DNA from: JBQTIY01 sp052387675 | Lineage (GTDB): Bacteria; Planctomycetota; B15-G4 | Length of the DNA stretch: 64,000 nucleotides | Assembly (NCBI GenBank): GCA_052387675.1 | Contig: JBQTIY010000001.1 | Location: 186,001-250,000 of the forward strand | Direction of reading: 5' to 3' | In this document: positions 28,242 to 36,418 of the stretch, piece after piece | Layout: every line of letters begins with the position of its first letter | How positions within the stretch are numbered: the first letter of the stretch is position 1 | Program-made: the position numbers and the translations under genes | Notes under the pieces: generated by a model | Database searches by the model: none | The model's input: the letters and a program-made list of their open reading frames with translations, nothing else | Told to the model about the DNA's origin: nothing

Positions 28242-28592
28242 ATGCAGCGCTTCCTGATGAAGTCCAAGCTTCACGGCGGCTCCGTCACGCAGTGCAACAT
28301 CCACTACATGGGCAGCCTCACGGTGGACAGAAACCTCATGGAGCTGGCCGACCTGCTGCCCCATGAAAAGGTGCAGGTCGTGAACGTGAACACGGGCGCC
28401 CGCTTCGAGACCTACGTCATCGAGGGCGAGGCCGGCAGCGGCGTCATCGGCGTGAATGGCGGCGCAGCGCGGCTGTGCACCGAGGGCGACATCGTGCTGG
28501 TCATCTCGTACTGCCAGATGGAAGACGAAGAGGCGCGCGGCTTCGAGCCCACGGTCATCCTTCTGGATCGGAAGAACCAGCCGCAGCAGTGA
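28242..28592 (+). CDS. panD: Aspartate 1-decarboxylase proenzyme
   Basis: A 116-aa protein from ATG 28242, with GGAG 8 nt upstream; the in-frame TTG at 28236 is less likely. It makes beta-alanine from aspartate for pantothenate. The self-processing site is Gly24-Ser25 in HYMGSLTVD, from which the pyruvoyl group arises. K9 and the later TGARFETYVIEGE and GVNGGAARL segments match the family. The next residues after K9 are LHGGSVTQ, where many relatives have IHRATVT, so this is a slightly divergent but complete enzyme. It follows panC by 36 nt and overlaps ispE by GTGA. Confidence 0.95.
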   Translation: MQRFLMKSKLHGGSVTQCNIHYMGSLTVDRNLMELADLLPHEKVQVVNVNTGARFETYVIEGEAGSGVIGVNGGAARLCTEGDIVLVISYCQMEDEEARGFEPTVILLDRKNQPQQ

Positions 28593-29581
28593 ACGCCTCC
28601 GGCCAGAGTGTGCGCCTGGCGGCCCCGGCCAAGATCAACCTGTTCCTCGAGGTGCTGGGGCGGCGGGCCGACGGCTTCCACGAGCTGCGCACTGTGCTGC
28701 AGACCATCGACCTATGCGATGAGCTGAGCATCACGCTGCGGCCGCGCCGCCGCGAGGCGCTGCCCGGCGAGCCGGACATTGCCCTGGAGTTGCTGGGTCT
28801 TTCGGCCGGCGCCGGGACCAATGCTGAAACGGCGGCGGAAACGGGCACCGCCGTGCCCAGCGACGGGCGGAATCTCGCAGTGCGCGCGGCGCAGCTCCTG
28901 CTGGCAGCCTGCGGAGCGGCCGGCGAAGTCGGCGTGCAGTTGCATCTGACCAAGCGCATCCCTGCCGGCGGCGGCCTGGGCGGCGGATCCTCCGATGCGG
29001 CCGCGGTGCTCTTGGGCTTGCACGCCTTGCTCGGTGAGCCCCTCGGCGCGCTGGGGCCCGACAGCGGGGGCCGGCATGACCCGAGCACCTCCCAACTCCA
29101 TGCCTTGGCTGCTCAACTCGGCAGCGATGTTCCTTTTTTCCTGACCGGAGGCACGGCCCTTTGCACCGGTCGCGGCGAACGCGTGCAACCGCTCGACTCG
29201 GTGCCGGCCGGAGAGTTCACGCTCGTCATGCTGCCCTTCGGCGTCGCGACGGCGGCCGTGTACGCCGCTTTGGCCGCGGACCTGGCGCAGCGCGCGCCGG
29301 CGACCGCCGATCCAGCCGCACAAGGCGCTGCCGAAGCCGCCTTGGCTGCGCGCTTCCGCCGCGCCCGGCCCGAGCAACTGTCCAGCCTGTTCCGCAATGA
29401 CCTGGAGTCGGCCGCACGCCGCGTTGAGCCCAGACTCAACGCGTGGCTCAGTCGCGCGGGCCTGCATCTCTCCGGCAGCGGCAGTACGGTTTTCGGCTTC
29501 GGCGCCCCGATGGAAGGCGAGTTGCCCTCCGGCGGGCGTGTCGTCGCCGCCAGGACATTCTCGAGCGGGCGGAATTCCTGA
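28589..29581 (+). CDS. ispE: 4-diphosphocytidyl-2-C-methyl-D-erythritol kinase
   Basis: A 330-aa GHMP kinase of the non-mevalonate isoprenoid pathway. It starts at GTG 28589 across the panD stop (GTGA). The GHMP ATP-binding loop PAGGGLGGGSSDAAA is at residues 125-139, and AAPAKINLFLEVLGRR forms the first motif near residue 11. LSGSGSTVFGF near the C-terminus is the third. It is about 40 residues longer than typical, owing to inserts near residues 72-92 and 155-170. Its stop lies within a small inverted repeat, and spoVG follows 69 nt later. Confidence 0.95.
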   Translation: MNASGQSVRLAAPAKINLFLEVLGRRADGFHELRTVLQTIDLCDELSITLRPRRREALPGEPDIALELLGLSAGAGTNAETAAETGTAVPSDGRNLAVRAAQLLLAACGAAGEVGVQLHLTKRIPAGGGLGGGSSDAAAVLLGLHALLGEPLGALGPDSGGRHDPSTSQLHALAAQLGSDVPFFLTGGTALCTGRGERVQPLDSVPAGEFTLVMLPFGVATAAVYAALAADLAQRAPATADPAAQGAAEAALAARFRRARPEQLSSLFRNDLESAARRVEPRLNAWLSRAGLHLSGSGSTVFGFGAPMEGELPSGGRVVAARTFSSGRNS

Positions 29582-29594
29582 CGGCCGGGTCAGG
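29577..29594. terminator. Small perfect hairpin over the ispE stop codon
   Basis: CCTGAC (29577-29582) and GTCAGG (29589-29594) pair perfectly around GGCCGG. The hairpin includes the ispE stop and has no T-run, so it may be a weak terminator, an RNA-stability element or chance. Confidence 0.3.
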
Positions 29595-29602
29595 GTCGTG
29601 GA

Positions 29603-29608
29603 TATCCT
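29603..29608 (+). promoter_or_regulatory. Candidate -10 element (TATCCT) for spoVG
   Basis: TATCCT lies 42 nt before the TTG start, behind the ispE hairpin. It would allow separate expression of spoVG with a leader of about 36 nt. Confidence 0.25.
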
Positions 29609-29650
29609 GTTGCGCCAACGAGCGGCTGTGCTGGGTGCGGGAGGCGCGCG

Positions 29651-30175
29651 TTGGACATCACTGAAATCCGCGTGAAGTTGGTTGATCAGTCGCAAGAGCG
29701 GCTGCGGGCCTTCTGCACGGTCACGATGAATCGCGAGTTCGTCATTCGCGATGTCAAGGTCATCGAGGGGCCCCGCGGACCCTTCGTGGCCATGCCGAGC
29801 CGCAAGGTCATGGATCGCTGCCCGAACTGCGGCGGCAAGAACCATCTGCGCGCCAATCACTGCAATGATTGCGGACGGGGCCTTCCCGCGGACCGCGCGC
29901 CGCGCGACGATCGTGGGCGTGCCCGCCTCCACGTCGACGTCGCCCATCCCATCAATCAGGACTGCCGCTCCTTCATGGAGCAGCGCATTCTCGGCGCCTA
30001 CCACGCCGAGCTCGTGCGCTCGCAGCAGCCCGGCTACGTGGCGCCCGACCTCGCCGACGACGACGATTACATCTTCGATCACGACGCCTTCCTGCCCCCC
30101 CCACCTGTCGTCGTCGACCGCGGACCGATGCGCGCCCGCCCCGAGCAGCAGGACGGCCGGACCTTCCAGGCCTAA
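29651..30175 (+). CDS. spoVG: SpoVG family protein with an inserted zinc ribbon
   Basis: A 174-aa protein from TTG 29651, supported by GGGAGG at 29639-29644. Residues 1-52 and about 90-115 match the two halves of SpoVG (ITEIRVKLV, RAFCTVTMNREFVIRDVKVIEG, FVAMPSRK, then HPINQDCRSFMEQRILGAYHAEL). Between them lies a four-cysteine module C57-x2-C60 ... C71-x2-C74 that looks like a zinc ribbon. The tail is acidic and then proline-rich. Bacillus SpoVG binds DNA or RNA and affects septation and many other genes, and a metal-binding insert could alter nucleic-acid binding. ispE next door echoes the Bacillus region. The role here is inferred. Confidence 0.88.
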   Translation: MDITEIRVKLVDQSQERLRAFCTVTMNREFVIRDVKVIEGPRGPFVAMPSRKVMDRCPNCGGKNHLRANHCNDCGRGLPADRAPRDDRGRARLHVDVAHPINQDCRSFMEQRILGAYHAELVRSQQPGYVAPDLADDDDYIFDHDAFLPPPPVVVDRGPMRARPEQQDGRTFQA

Positions 30176-30185
30176 GGCTGGCCCG

Positions 30186-31115
30186 GTGAGCGCGTCCGTG
30201 CCGCCCGCCGCCTCGGCTTCACCGTCGGTCGAACGAGAGCTCGTCATTGCTGGCGCTGGCGCAGCCGGGGCAGCCATCGCGCGCGCAGCTCGCCTGGCAG
30301 GCTGGTCGCTCGGCGCCGTGGCCTGCCGCAGCGTGGAGCGCGCCCAGGCGCGTTGTGCGCGCATCGGCGCCGGCCGGCCCACGAGCCTCGCCGCGCTCGG
30401 CGATCCGGTCGCCCACGTGCCAGCGCGGCCGGTGCTCCTGCTCGTGGCCGTGCCTGATCGGCACATCGCGGAGCAGGCCGAGGCGCTCGCGCGCCAAGCG
30501 TGGCCGGCGCACTCCTGCGCCCTGCACCTCTCGGGCGCGGTGGAGATCACAGCGCTCGCACCTCTACGCGCGGCCGGACTGGCCCTTGGCGGGATGCACC
30601 CGCTCAAGAGCTTCGTCGATCTGGAACGGGACGCGGCCAGCCTCGCCGGCACAGTCTGGGCGCTCGAAGGCGATGCCGCAGCGCTGCAGGCGGCCGAGCA
30701 CTTCACCACGTCACTGGGCGGCAAGTCCTTTCGGCTTGCTCCGGGCAGCCGCCCGGCTTGGCACGCCGCGGCCACGCACGCCTGCAATCACTTCGTGGCG
30801 CTTGTCGATCAGGCCCTCGACCTCATTGCCGCCGCAGGACTGTCACGCGACGAGGGCCGCCGGGCTCTGCTCCCGCTGCTGGCGAGCACGCTCGACAATC
30901 TGCGCGCCCACCCACCGGGCACTGCACTCACCGGACCGGTCGTGCGTGGTGACGAGGCCGCCGTGCGGCGCCACTTGCAGGCGCTCGAGGGCTTGCCGGC
31001 AGACGTCGCCGCGGCCTACCGGGCCTTGGCCAGCCGAGCGGTGCACCTGGCGCAGAGCCAGCGCGGGCTGCCGGCCGGTACCGCGGCCAGCATCCTCAAG
31101 GATTTGCGCTCATGA
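30186..31115 (+). CDS. Rossmann-fold DUF2520-type protein
   Basis: A 309-aa protein from GTG 30186, 10 nt after spoVG. The N-terminal half binds a dinucleotide (VIAGAGAAGAAIARAARLAG near residue 20). LLLVAVPDRHIAEQA and ALHLSGAVEI follow, then GGMHPLKSF and a helical C-terminal DUF2520-type domain with HAAATHACNHFVALVDQALDLI. It resembles F420-NADP oxidoreductase and ProC relatives, with the catalytic substrate unknown. The stop overlaps aroDE by 4 nt. Its regular clustering with pathway genes suggests a metabolite repair or reductase role, which is a guess. Confidence 0.85.
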   Translation: MSASVPPAASASPSVERELVIAGAGAAGAAIARAARLAGWSLGAVACRSVERAQARCARIGAGRPTSLAALGDPVAHVPARPVLLLVAVPDRHIAEQAEALARQAWPAHSCALHLSGAVEITALAPLRAAGLALGGMHPLKSFVDLERDAASLAGTVWALEGDAAALQAAEHFTTSLGGKSFRLAPGSRPAWHAAATHACNHFVALVDQALDLIAAAGLSRDEGRRALLPLLASTLDNLRAHPPGTALTGPVVRGDEAAVRRHLQALEGLPADVAAAYRALASRAVHLAQSQRGLPAGTAASILKDLRS

Positions 31116-32593
31116 GCACGCGGCTCATCGTGACGCTCAGCGCGGCGACGCCGGCCGAGGCCGCGCCCCTGCTGCAGCAGCCGCCGGAGGGCGCCGACTA
31201 TCTTGAGTTGCGTCTCGACTTGCTGACGCGGCCCGATGGCGAGAGCGTGCGAGCGCTGCTGGCCTTGCCGCGCAGCATTCCCGTCATCGCGACATGTCGC
31301 CCCGGCCCGGCCCTGCCCGACGACGCGGCCCGGCTCGCGCTGCTGCAGACCGCCGGCGAGGCGGGCGCCGATGTGCTCGATGTCGACGACACGCTGCTGG
31401 ACCGCCTGCCCGCCAGCGTGCCCGGCGAGCGCTTGGCGAGTTGCCATGTCGCGCGCTTCGCGCCACGCCTGAAGGCTCTGGCCGGGCGCGTGGCGGGACA
31501 CGGCACGCGCTGGTCCAAGCTCGCTGTCCCGGCCGACACACCGCGGCAGCTCGCAGAGTTGCTCGCGATCCAAGAAGCTCACGCGGGAACCCTGGCCGTA
31601 GTCCCCACCGGGCGACTCTCGGAAGCCGGCCGGGTCATGAGCGCGGGACGCGGAGCGCCCTTGAGCTACGCCGCACTCGACCCGCTGCGTCCCGGACATC
31701 CCGATCAGCCGGCGCTGGCTCGCCTGCACGGCGTGCATGGCATCGGCCATGTCGGCACTCACACACGCTTCTTCGCCGTGCTGGGCAGTCCGGTAGCGCA
31801 TAGCCTCTCTCCGGCCTGGCACAACGCGGTGTTCCGCGGCGCCGGCATGGACGCGCGCCTCGTGCCGCTGGATGTCGAGCGCGTGCGCGATGTGCTCGAA
31901 GTGGCCGACGCCCTGCGGCTGGACGGCTTCGCCGTGACGCATCCGCTCAAGCGCCAGGCCCTCGAGGCGGCCGAAAGCAGCCTGCCTGGTGCGAAGACCA
32001 CCGGCTCGGCCAACACACTGCTGCGCACCGCCACGGGCTGGCAGGCCCGCAACACCGATTGGAAGGCGGCCAGCGAACTCCTCCCGAAACTCCTCAAAGC
32101 CTGGCGCAAGGCGCAGCCAGGCCAGACCCCGCGCGTCCTCTTGCTCGGTTCCGGCGGCGCGGCGCGCGCCATCGCCGTGGCCCTTTTCGACGAGGATGTC
32201 GAGTTGGGCATCTGGTCGCGGCGACTTTCGAATGCACGCCTGCTGGCCGATGCACTGAAGGACAGCATGCCGGTGGTGGCGATTCCCGAGCCGGCGCACT
32301 TTCCGGCTGACATTGTGGTGAATGCCACGCCGCTGGGCTCGCCCGGTGCTCAGACCACCGAACTGCAGGTTCAGGCCGCCTGCTTCAGGCCGGGGGCCCG
32401 TGCGGTCGATCTGGCCTATGGCGCCGCCGAATCGTGTTTTCGCGCGGCCGCCCACGAGGCCCAGGCTCAACTGACCAGCGGGGAGGATTTTTTCTGTTTA
32501 CAGGCTCGCCGACAGTCGGAAGTCTTCACGGGAGCCCCCGTGCCCGAGGCCACGCTGAACGAGGCGCTGCGCCGCTGCGGGATAAAGACCTGA
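31112..32593 (+). CDS. aroDE: Bifunctional 3-dehydroquinate dehydratase / shikimate dehydrogenase
   Basis: A 493-aa fusion for steps 3 and 4 of the shikimate pathway. Residues 1-215 are type I dehydroquinase: ELRLD at 32-36, catalytic His112 in LASCHV and Schiff-base Lys136 in WSKLAV. Residues 220-490 are AroE: GSPVAHSLSPAWHN at 225-238, catalytic Lys280 in VTHPLK, NTDW at 314-317 and an NADP-binding GSGGAARAIAV near 350. The domain order is the same as in plant and chlamydial AroDE. Here it overlaps the DUF2520 gene by ATGA. Confidence 0.95.
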   Translation: MSTRLIVTLSAATPAEAAPLLQQPPEGADYLELRLDLLTRPDGESVRALLALPRSIPVIATCRPGPALPDDAARLALLQTAGEAGADVLDVDDTLLDRLPASVPGERLASCHVARFAPRLKALAGRVAGHGTRWSKLAVPADTPRQLAELLAIQEAHAGTLAVVPTGRLSEAGRVMSAGRGAPLSYAALDPLRPGHPDQPALARLHGVHGIGHVGTHTRFFAVLGSPVAHSLSPAWHNAVFRGAGMDARLVPLDVERVRDVLEVADALRLDGFAVTHPLKRQALEAAESSLPGAKTTGSANTLLRTATGWQARNTDWKAASELLPKLLKAWRKAQPGQTPRVLLLGSGGAARAIAVALFDEDVELGIWSRRLSNARLLADALKDSMPVVAIPEPAHFPADIVVNATPLGSPGAQTTELQVQAACFRPGARAVDLAYGAAESCFRAAAHEAQAQLTSGEDFFCLQARRQSEVFTGAPVPEATLNEALRRCGIKT

Positions 32594-32625
32594 AACCCGA
32601 GGTCAGGCATCTGGGCGCAATGCGC

Positions 32626-32631
32626 TAGGAT
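32626..32631 (+). promoter_or_regulatory. Candidate -10 element (TAGGAT) for the radical SAM gene
   Basis: TAGGAT ends 11 nt upstream of the GTG start. The following GGATGGGG may also act as a ribosome-binding site, so the two uses cannot be separated by eye. Confidence 0.3.
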
Positions 32632-32642
32632 GGGGCTTCACC

Positions 32643-34295
32643 GTGCGCCGACTCAAAATCATCTTCGTCAGCCTGAACAACACCATCTTCGCGGATGGTT
32701 CGCGCATCCTGTCGGCGGCGCTCCGCAAGCAGGGGCATGACGTCCACTTCGTCTGCCTGACCCAGGACGGGGACAACTACTACCCCGAACCGGTCCTGCG
32801 GCAGTTCTCGGACCTCGTCGCGGAGAAGGCCCCGCACCTCGTCCTGTACAGCTTCCTCTCGGACAACTTCCTGCGGGCCAGCCGCGTGACCGAGCGGATC
32901 TACCGGGACCACCCGGCCGTGACCCAGGTCTGGGGCGGCGTGCACTGCACGATCGCACCGGAAGAGGCCATCAAGCACGTCAAGGTCCTCTGCCAGGGCG
33001 AAGGCGACGAAGCGCTGCCGGAGTTCGTGGAGAAGTTCGCGAACGGCGAGGACGTGACGAGCGTTGAGAACTTCTGGTTCCGCGACGAGCGCGGCGAGGT
33101 CAAGGCCAACGCCATGCGGCCGCTCATGCTTGATCTCGACCGGATGCCCTGGCCGGACTATGAGATCGACACGCACTTCGTGCTCGATGAGGGCCAGCTC
33201 AAGCCGATGACCGTGGCGCTGCTGGAGAAGTACCACAACAACGCGCCGCTGGGCTTCCCCACCTATCCGATCTTGAGCAGTCGCGGCTGCGCCTTCCGCT
33301 GCAGCTTCTGCTACAACGCGACCTACAAGCAGATCTTCGCCGGACAGAAGTCCGTGCGCTTTCGCAGCCTGCCGGACGTCGTGAACGAGCTGCGTTACAT
33401 GAAGGACCGCTTCCCCTTCTTCCGCTCCTTCTTCTTCAGCGATGACGACTTCTTCCTGCGCAGCAAGAAGGCGCTGGAGGAGTTCTCCACGCTTGCCCGC
33501 GAGAAGATCCCGGACCTGCTCTTCGACGCCTGGTGGGGCAGCACGGCCACGCCGGCTTCGCTGAGCAAGGACAAGCTCGATCTGATGTACGACATCGGCT
33601 TCCGCGTGGTCGCCGTGGGCGTGCAGACCGGCAGCGAAGACTTCAATAAGCGCATCTACGACCGCGACTTCCCGAATCAGCTCTTCATCGAGAAGATGTG
33701 GATGATCGACCGGCATTACCGCCGGAAGATGGTGATTTCGCTCGACTTCATCGTGGACTGCCCCTACGAGACCGAGCAGGACACGCTCGAGACCGTGCGG
33801 CTCATCGAAAAGCTCCCCAACTGGGTGAGCCTGGCCGTGTTCACCTTCGTCTTCTATCCGGGCTCACCGCTCTACAAGCGGGCCATCGAGGCGGGCGAGA
33901 TCACGGCCGACCCCGAGCTGTACAACGCCAAGAGCTTTCAGCCCTTCGAACACAAGGGCCACAGCTATGTCAGCCACGTGATGATCGCCATGGGCTGCGC
34001 GAACTACGTCATGCCGCGCTGGTTCAAGCGCGTGCTCATCAGCCGGCCCATGGTTTGGGCGGGCCGCCACACGCCGCAGTTCCTGCTCGATCTGTGGGAC
34101 TGGAAGCCCATCTACAACAAGCTCTGGGCCTACAACCAGGGCACCGCACTGGGCCTCGGCAACCGCAAGAAGCACTGGTGGCAGTTCTGGAACTTCTTCC
34201 GCGGCGCCGAAGAAAAGCTCCCCGCGCAGGAAGCGCAGGTCATGCAGGAGCGCGGCCAGATCGATCAGTGGACTAAGGGCAGCCTGACTGGCTGA
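32643..34295 (+). CDS. B12-binding-type radical SAM protein
   Basis: A 550-aa cytosolic protein from GTG 32643. Residues about 1-150 have the fold of an N-terminal cobalamin-binding domain (IIFVSLNN..., VWGGVHCTIAPEE near 96-108, CQGEGDEALPEF). The radical SAM core follows with the cluster motif C216-x3-C220-x2-C223 in RGCAFRCSFC, and a later GVQTGSEDFNKRI segment. The last 120 residues are rich in Trp, Tyr and Lys. The family includes methyltransferases and synthases of lipids and natural products, and the substrate cannot be named. It stands alone, 49 nt after aroDE, and ends at the nested hairpin shared with the FG-GAP gene. Confidence 0.9.
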   Translation: MRRLKIIFVSLNNTIFADGSRILSAALRKQGHDVHFVCLTQDGDNYYPEPVLRQFSDLVAEKAPHLVLYSFLSDNFLRASRVTERIYRDHPAVTQVWGGVHCTIAPEEAIKHVKVLCQGEGDEALPEFVEKFANGEDVTSVENFWFRDERGEVKANAMRPLMLDLDRMPWPDYEIDTHFVLDEGQLKPMTVALLEKYHNNAPLGFPTYPILSSRGCAFRCSFCYNATYKQIFAGQKSVRFRSLPDVVNELRYMKDRFPFFRSFFFSDDDFFLRSKKALEEFSTLAREKIPDLLFDAWWGSTATPASLSKDKLDLMYDIGFRVVAVGVQTGSEDFNKRIYDRDFPNQLFIEKMWMIDRHYRRKMVISLDFIVDCPYETEQDTLETVRLIEKLPNWVSLAVFTFVFYPGSPLYKRAIEAGEITADPELYNAKSFQPFEHKGHSYVSHVMIAMGCANYVMPRWFKRVLISRPMVWAGRHTPQFLLDLWDWKPIYNKLWAYNQGTALGLGNRKKHWWQFWNFFRGAEEKLPAQEAQVMQERGQIDQWTKGSLTG

Positions 34296-34296
34296 T

Positions 34297-34349
34297 CCCT
34301 GACCAGCCCTGACCGCTGAGCGCGGTCTGCAGGCTGGCGCGCCTCAGGG
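34297..34349. terminator. Large nested hairpin between convergent genes (bidirectional terminator)
   Basis: Three nested arms pair exactly: CCCTGA (34297-34302) with TCAGGG (34344-34349), CCAGCC (34303-34308) with GGCTGG (34332-34337), and GACCGC (34311-34316) with GCGGTC (34322-34327), with a TGAGC loop. Short unpaired stretches separate them. It occupies the whole interval between two convergent stop codons (34293-34295 and 34344-34346). The outer arm includes the FG-GAP stop. Such a structure would serve both transcripts. Confidence 0.75.
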
Positions 34350-36098
34350 CGTAACGAAGGCGAGGCCGTTGCTGGCTGAGTAGCCCAGGGGGCCCGCCGG
34401 ATCAGCGACCCAGAACTGGGTGTAGATCGGAAAGCCGGCCGGCACTCCCACCGGCACGGCGCCGGTGACCAGGACCTTGCCCACAAAGCCGGTGTTGAAG
34501 CCAGGCAGGACCAGCAAGGGATCTGGCACGAGCACGCCGCCGAAGAGCGGCACACCGAGGTGCGTGATGCCCACCACGAAGAAGGCCGGGGCCTGCGTGA
34601 CCGCATTGTCGAGCAGGAAGCCAATGCCTCCGCCCGGTGAGGTGCCGCCGCTGCCGGTGCTCGTGGGGAAGCCCAGCCCGCCGGCGAGTGAATTCCCCAG
34701 CGCCGTGAAGACGCCGGTGCTGATCTGCAGCAGATGCGCCGCACCACGATCGGTGCCGCCGTCATCCGCGAAGCGCGACCCGGTGAGGACCGAGCCGTAG
34801 CCGAAGAGCTGGTTCGTGCCGAGGGCCGCCACGGCGTAGCCGAACTGGTCGCCGGCGGCAATCGTGGGAGCCAGCCCACCTGTCGTCGCGCTGATCTTCT
34901 GCGAGTTGAGGATGGTCTGCGTGCTGGTGAGCGTGAGGATCCAGATCGATCCGGAATCAGTGCCGCCGTCGTCGCAGAGCGGAGCGCCCACGACGAGGTC
35001 CAACTCACCATCCAGATTCACGTCCGGCAGGAAGGCTACTGCGTTGCCGAAGCGATCACCGTCAGCCAGCGCTGGGGTGATGCCGCCCTGCGTGGCACTC
35101 AGCTTCTGCTCTTCCGCCACGGTTCCGCTGGCGTTTAGCAGCAACAGCCAAACGGCTCCGCGATCCGGGCCGCCGTCATCGTCGTTGCGCGCACCCACCG
35201 CCAAGTCGGAGAGGCCATCGTCGTTGAGGTCGGCCGACGCAAGGGCCGAACCAAACCAGTCGCCGTTCGCCAGGGAGCTCGTGAAGCCGCCAGCTCCCTG
35301 ACTGATCTTGGTGGCGCTCGCCACGCCGCCGAACGGCTGGAGGAAGAGCACCCAGACGGCTCCGCGGTTGCTGCCGGCATCGTCATCAAGAATCGCGCCG
35401 ACCGCGACGTCCTCGCGGCCATCGCTGTTCAGGTCGCCGAGTCCGGTCACGGACAGCCCGAAGAAGTCGCCATCATCGAGCGGGCCAGCGAAACCACCCT
35501 GTGTGTGGCTGATCTTGCTGTTGAAGAACACGGTGCCGTCGTTCTTCAGGAAGAGGATCCAGACCGCGCCGCGATCCGTGCCGCCGTCGTCATCTTTGTT
35601 GGCGCCGACGATAATGTCCTGCACGCCGTCGCTGTTCAGGTCCCCGACAAGCGCCACGGAGACGCCGAACTGGTCGTCGTCATCCAGCACGCCCGTGAAA
35701 CCGCCCGCTAGGTCGCTGATCTTCTGGTGCGACTTCACCGTGCCATTGGGCTTGAGGAAGAGCACCCACACGGCACCACGGTTCGGGCCGCCGTCGTTGT
35801 CCCACATCGCACCGACGACGATGTCGTCCACGCCATCCAGGTCGAGGTCACCGATGTCGGCCACGGCCCCGCCGAAGAGATCGGAATCAGCCAACGAGCC
35901 CGCGAAGGCGCCGGCGGTGGAACTGAGGCGCCGGCTGTCGAGGCTCTCGCCGGGCTGCACCTGGGCCGCAGCCGCGAAACTCAAGCCCCCGAGCACCAGT
36001 CCACAGAGCAAGCCCACTCGAGGCGCGAGCTGGCGAGCGCGATCGGCGCTCAAAGAGGCAGCGGGAGCGTCGTTGCGAACACTACGGTTTGTAATCAT
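34344..36098 (-). CDS. Secreted FG-GAP/integrin-alpha-type repeat protein
   Basis: A 584-aa protein from ATG 36098, with GGAG 7-10 nt upstream; the frame extends further but without a signal peptide. A signal segment (about residues 30-45, ending AAAAQ) precedes six repeats of about 60-65 residues. Each has the pattern D-x-FG-xx-V, GDLNxDGxxD(I/L)xVGA and (D/N)RGAVWxLFL, and the sixth is degenerate. DxDxDG-type loops suggest calcium binding and a beta-propeller. The C-terminal 120 residues form a separate beta-rich module ending in YSASNGLAFVTP, of a type common after repeats in planctomycete secreted proteins and perhaps used for sorting or surface attachment. Confidence 0.92.
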   Translation of the reverse strand: MITNRSVRNDAPAASLSADRARQLAPRVGLLCGLVLGGLSFAAAAQVQPGESLDSRRLSSTAGAFAGSLADSDLFGGAVADIGDLDLDGVDDIVVGAMWDNDGGPNRGAVWVLFLKPNGTVKSHQKISDLAGGFTGVLDDDDQFGVSVALVGDLNSDGVQDIIVGANKDDDGGTDRGAVWILFLKNDGTVFFNSKISHTQGGFAGPLDDGDFFGLSVTGLGDLNSDGREDVAVGAILDDDAGSNRGAVWVLFLQPFGGVASATKISQGAGGFTSSLANGDWFGSALASADLNDDGLSDLAVGARNDDDGGPDRGAVWLLLLNASGTVAEEQKLSATQGGITPALADGDRFGNAVAFLPDVNLDGELDLVVGAPLCDDGGTDSGSIWILTLTSTQTILNSQKISATTGGLAPTIAAGDQFGYAVAALGTNQLFGYGSVLTGSRFADDGGTDRGAAHLLQISTGVFTALGNSLAGGLGFPTSTGSGGTSPGGGIGFLLDNAVTQAPAFFVVGITHLGVPLFGGVLVPDPLLVLPGFNTGFVGKVLVTGAVPVGVPAGFPIYTQFWVADPAGPLGYSASNGLAFVTP

Positions 36099-36418
36099 CG
36101 GGAACTCCAACTCGAATGCGGCGATGGCGGGAACCTGATCCGTGACCGAGCGGGCAGCCGGCAGGCCTCGCTCAGTACCCCCTTCGCTGTCCAGCCGCAC
36201 CGCTGACTCAGTGCGTCGACCGTGGAAAGGGGCGGGTGTGACCCAGGTCTGGTTCATATTCTGGCAGAAAAGTGCGGGTGAGGGGATGTCGAGGTCGAGA
36301 GGCAGCCCGAAGCTTTGCGCTCCTCCGGCAGCGTCCGGAGCGACTATCGGCCGAATGGGCCTCTCGGATGGACCTCGAGCGGCCACGGTTCGCCTGCGGA
36401 GGGCGTGCGGGCGCTCCT
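36099..36418. other. 320-nt noncoding interval between acs and the FG-GAP gene
   Basis: Both flanking genes read leftward, so this holds the acs 3' region and the FG-GAP promoter. A hairpin with CGCTCC (36318-36323) and GGAGCG (36337-36342), about 77 nt past the acs stop, may end acs. Near 36250 the minus strand has an AATATGAAC stretch, but no convincing promoter pair. A 96-codon rightward frame here lacks a normal protein composition. Confidence 0.5.

Noticed and set aside
32643..34295. Hopanoid methylase (HpnP) assignment for the radical SAM protein
   Set aside because: Only generic B12-binding and radical SAM features are visible, and no hopanoid gene adjoins.
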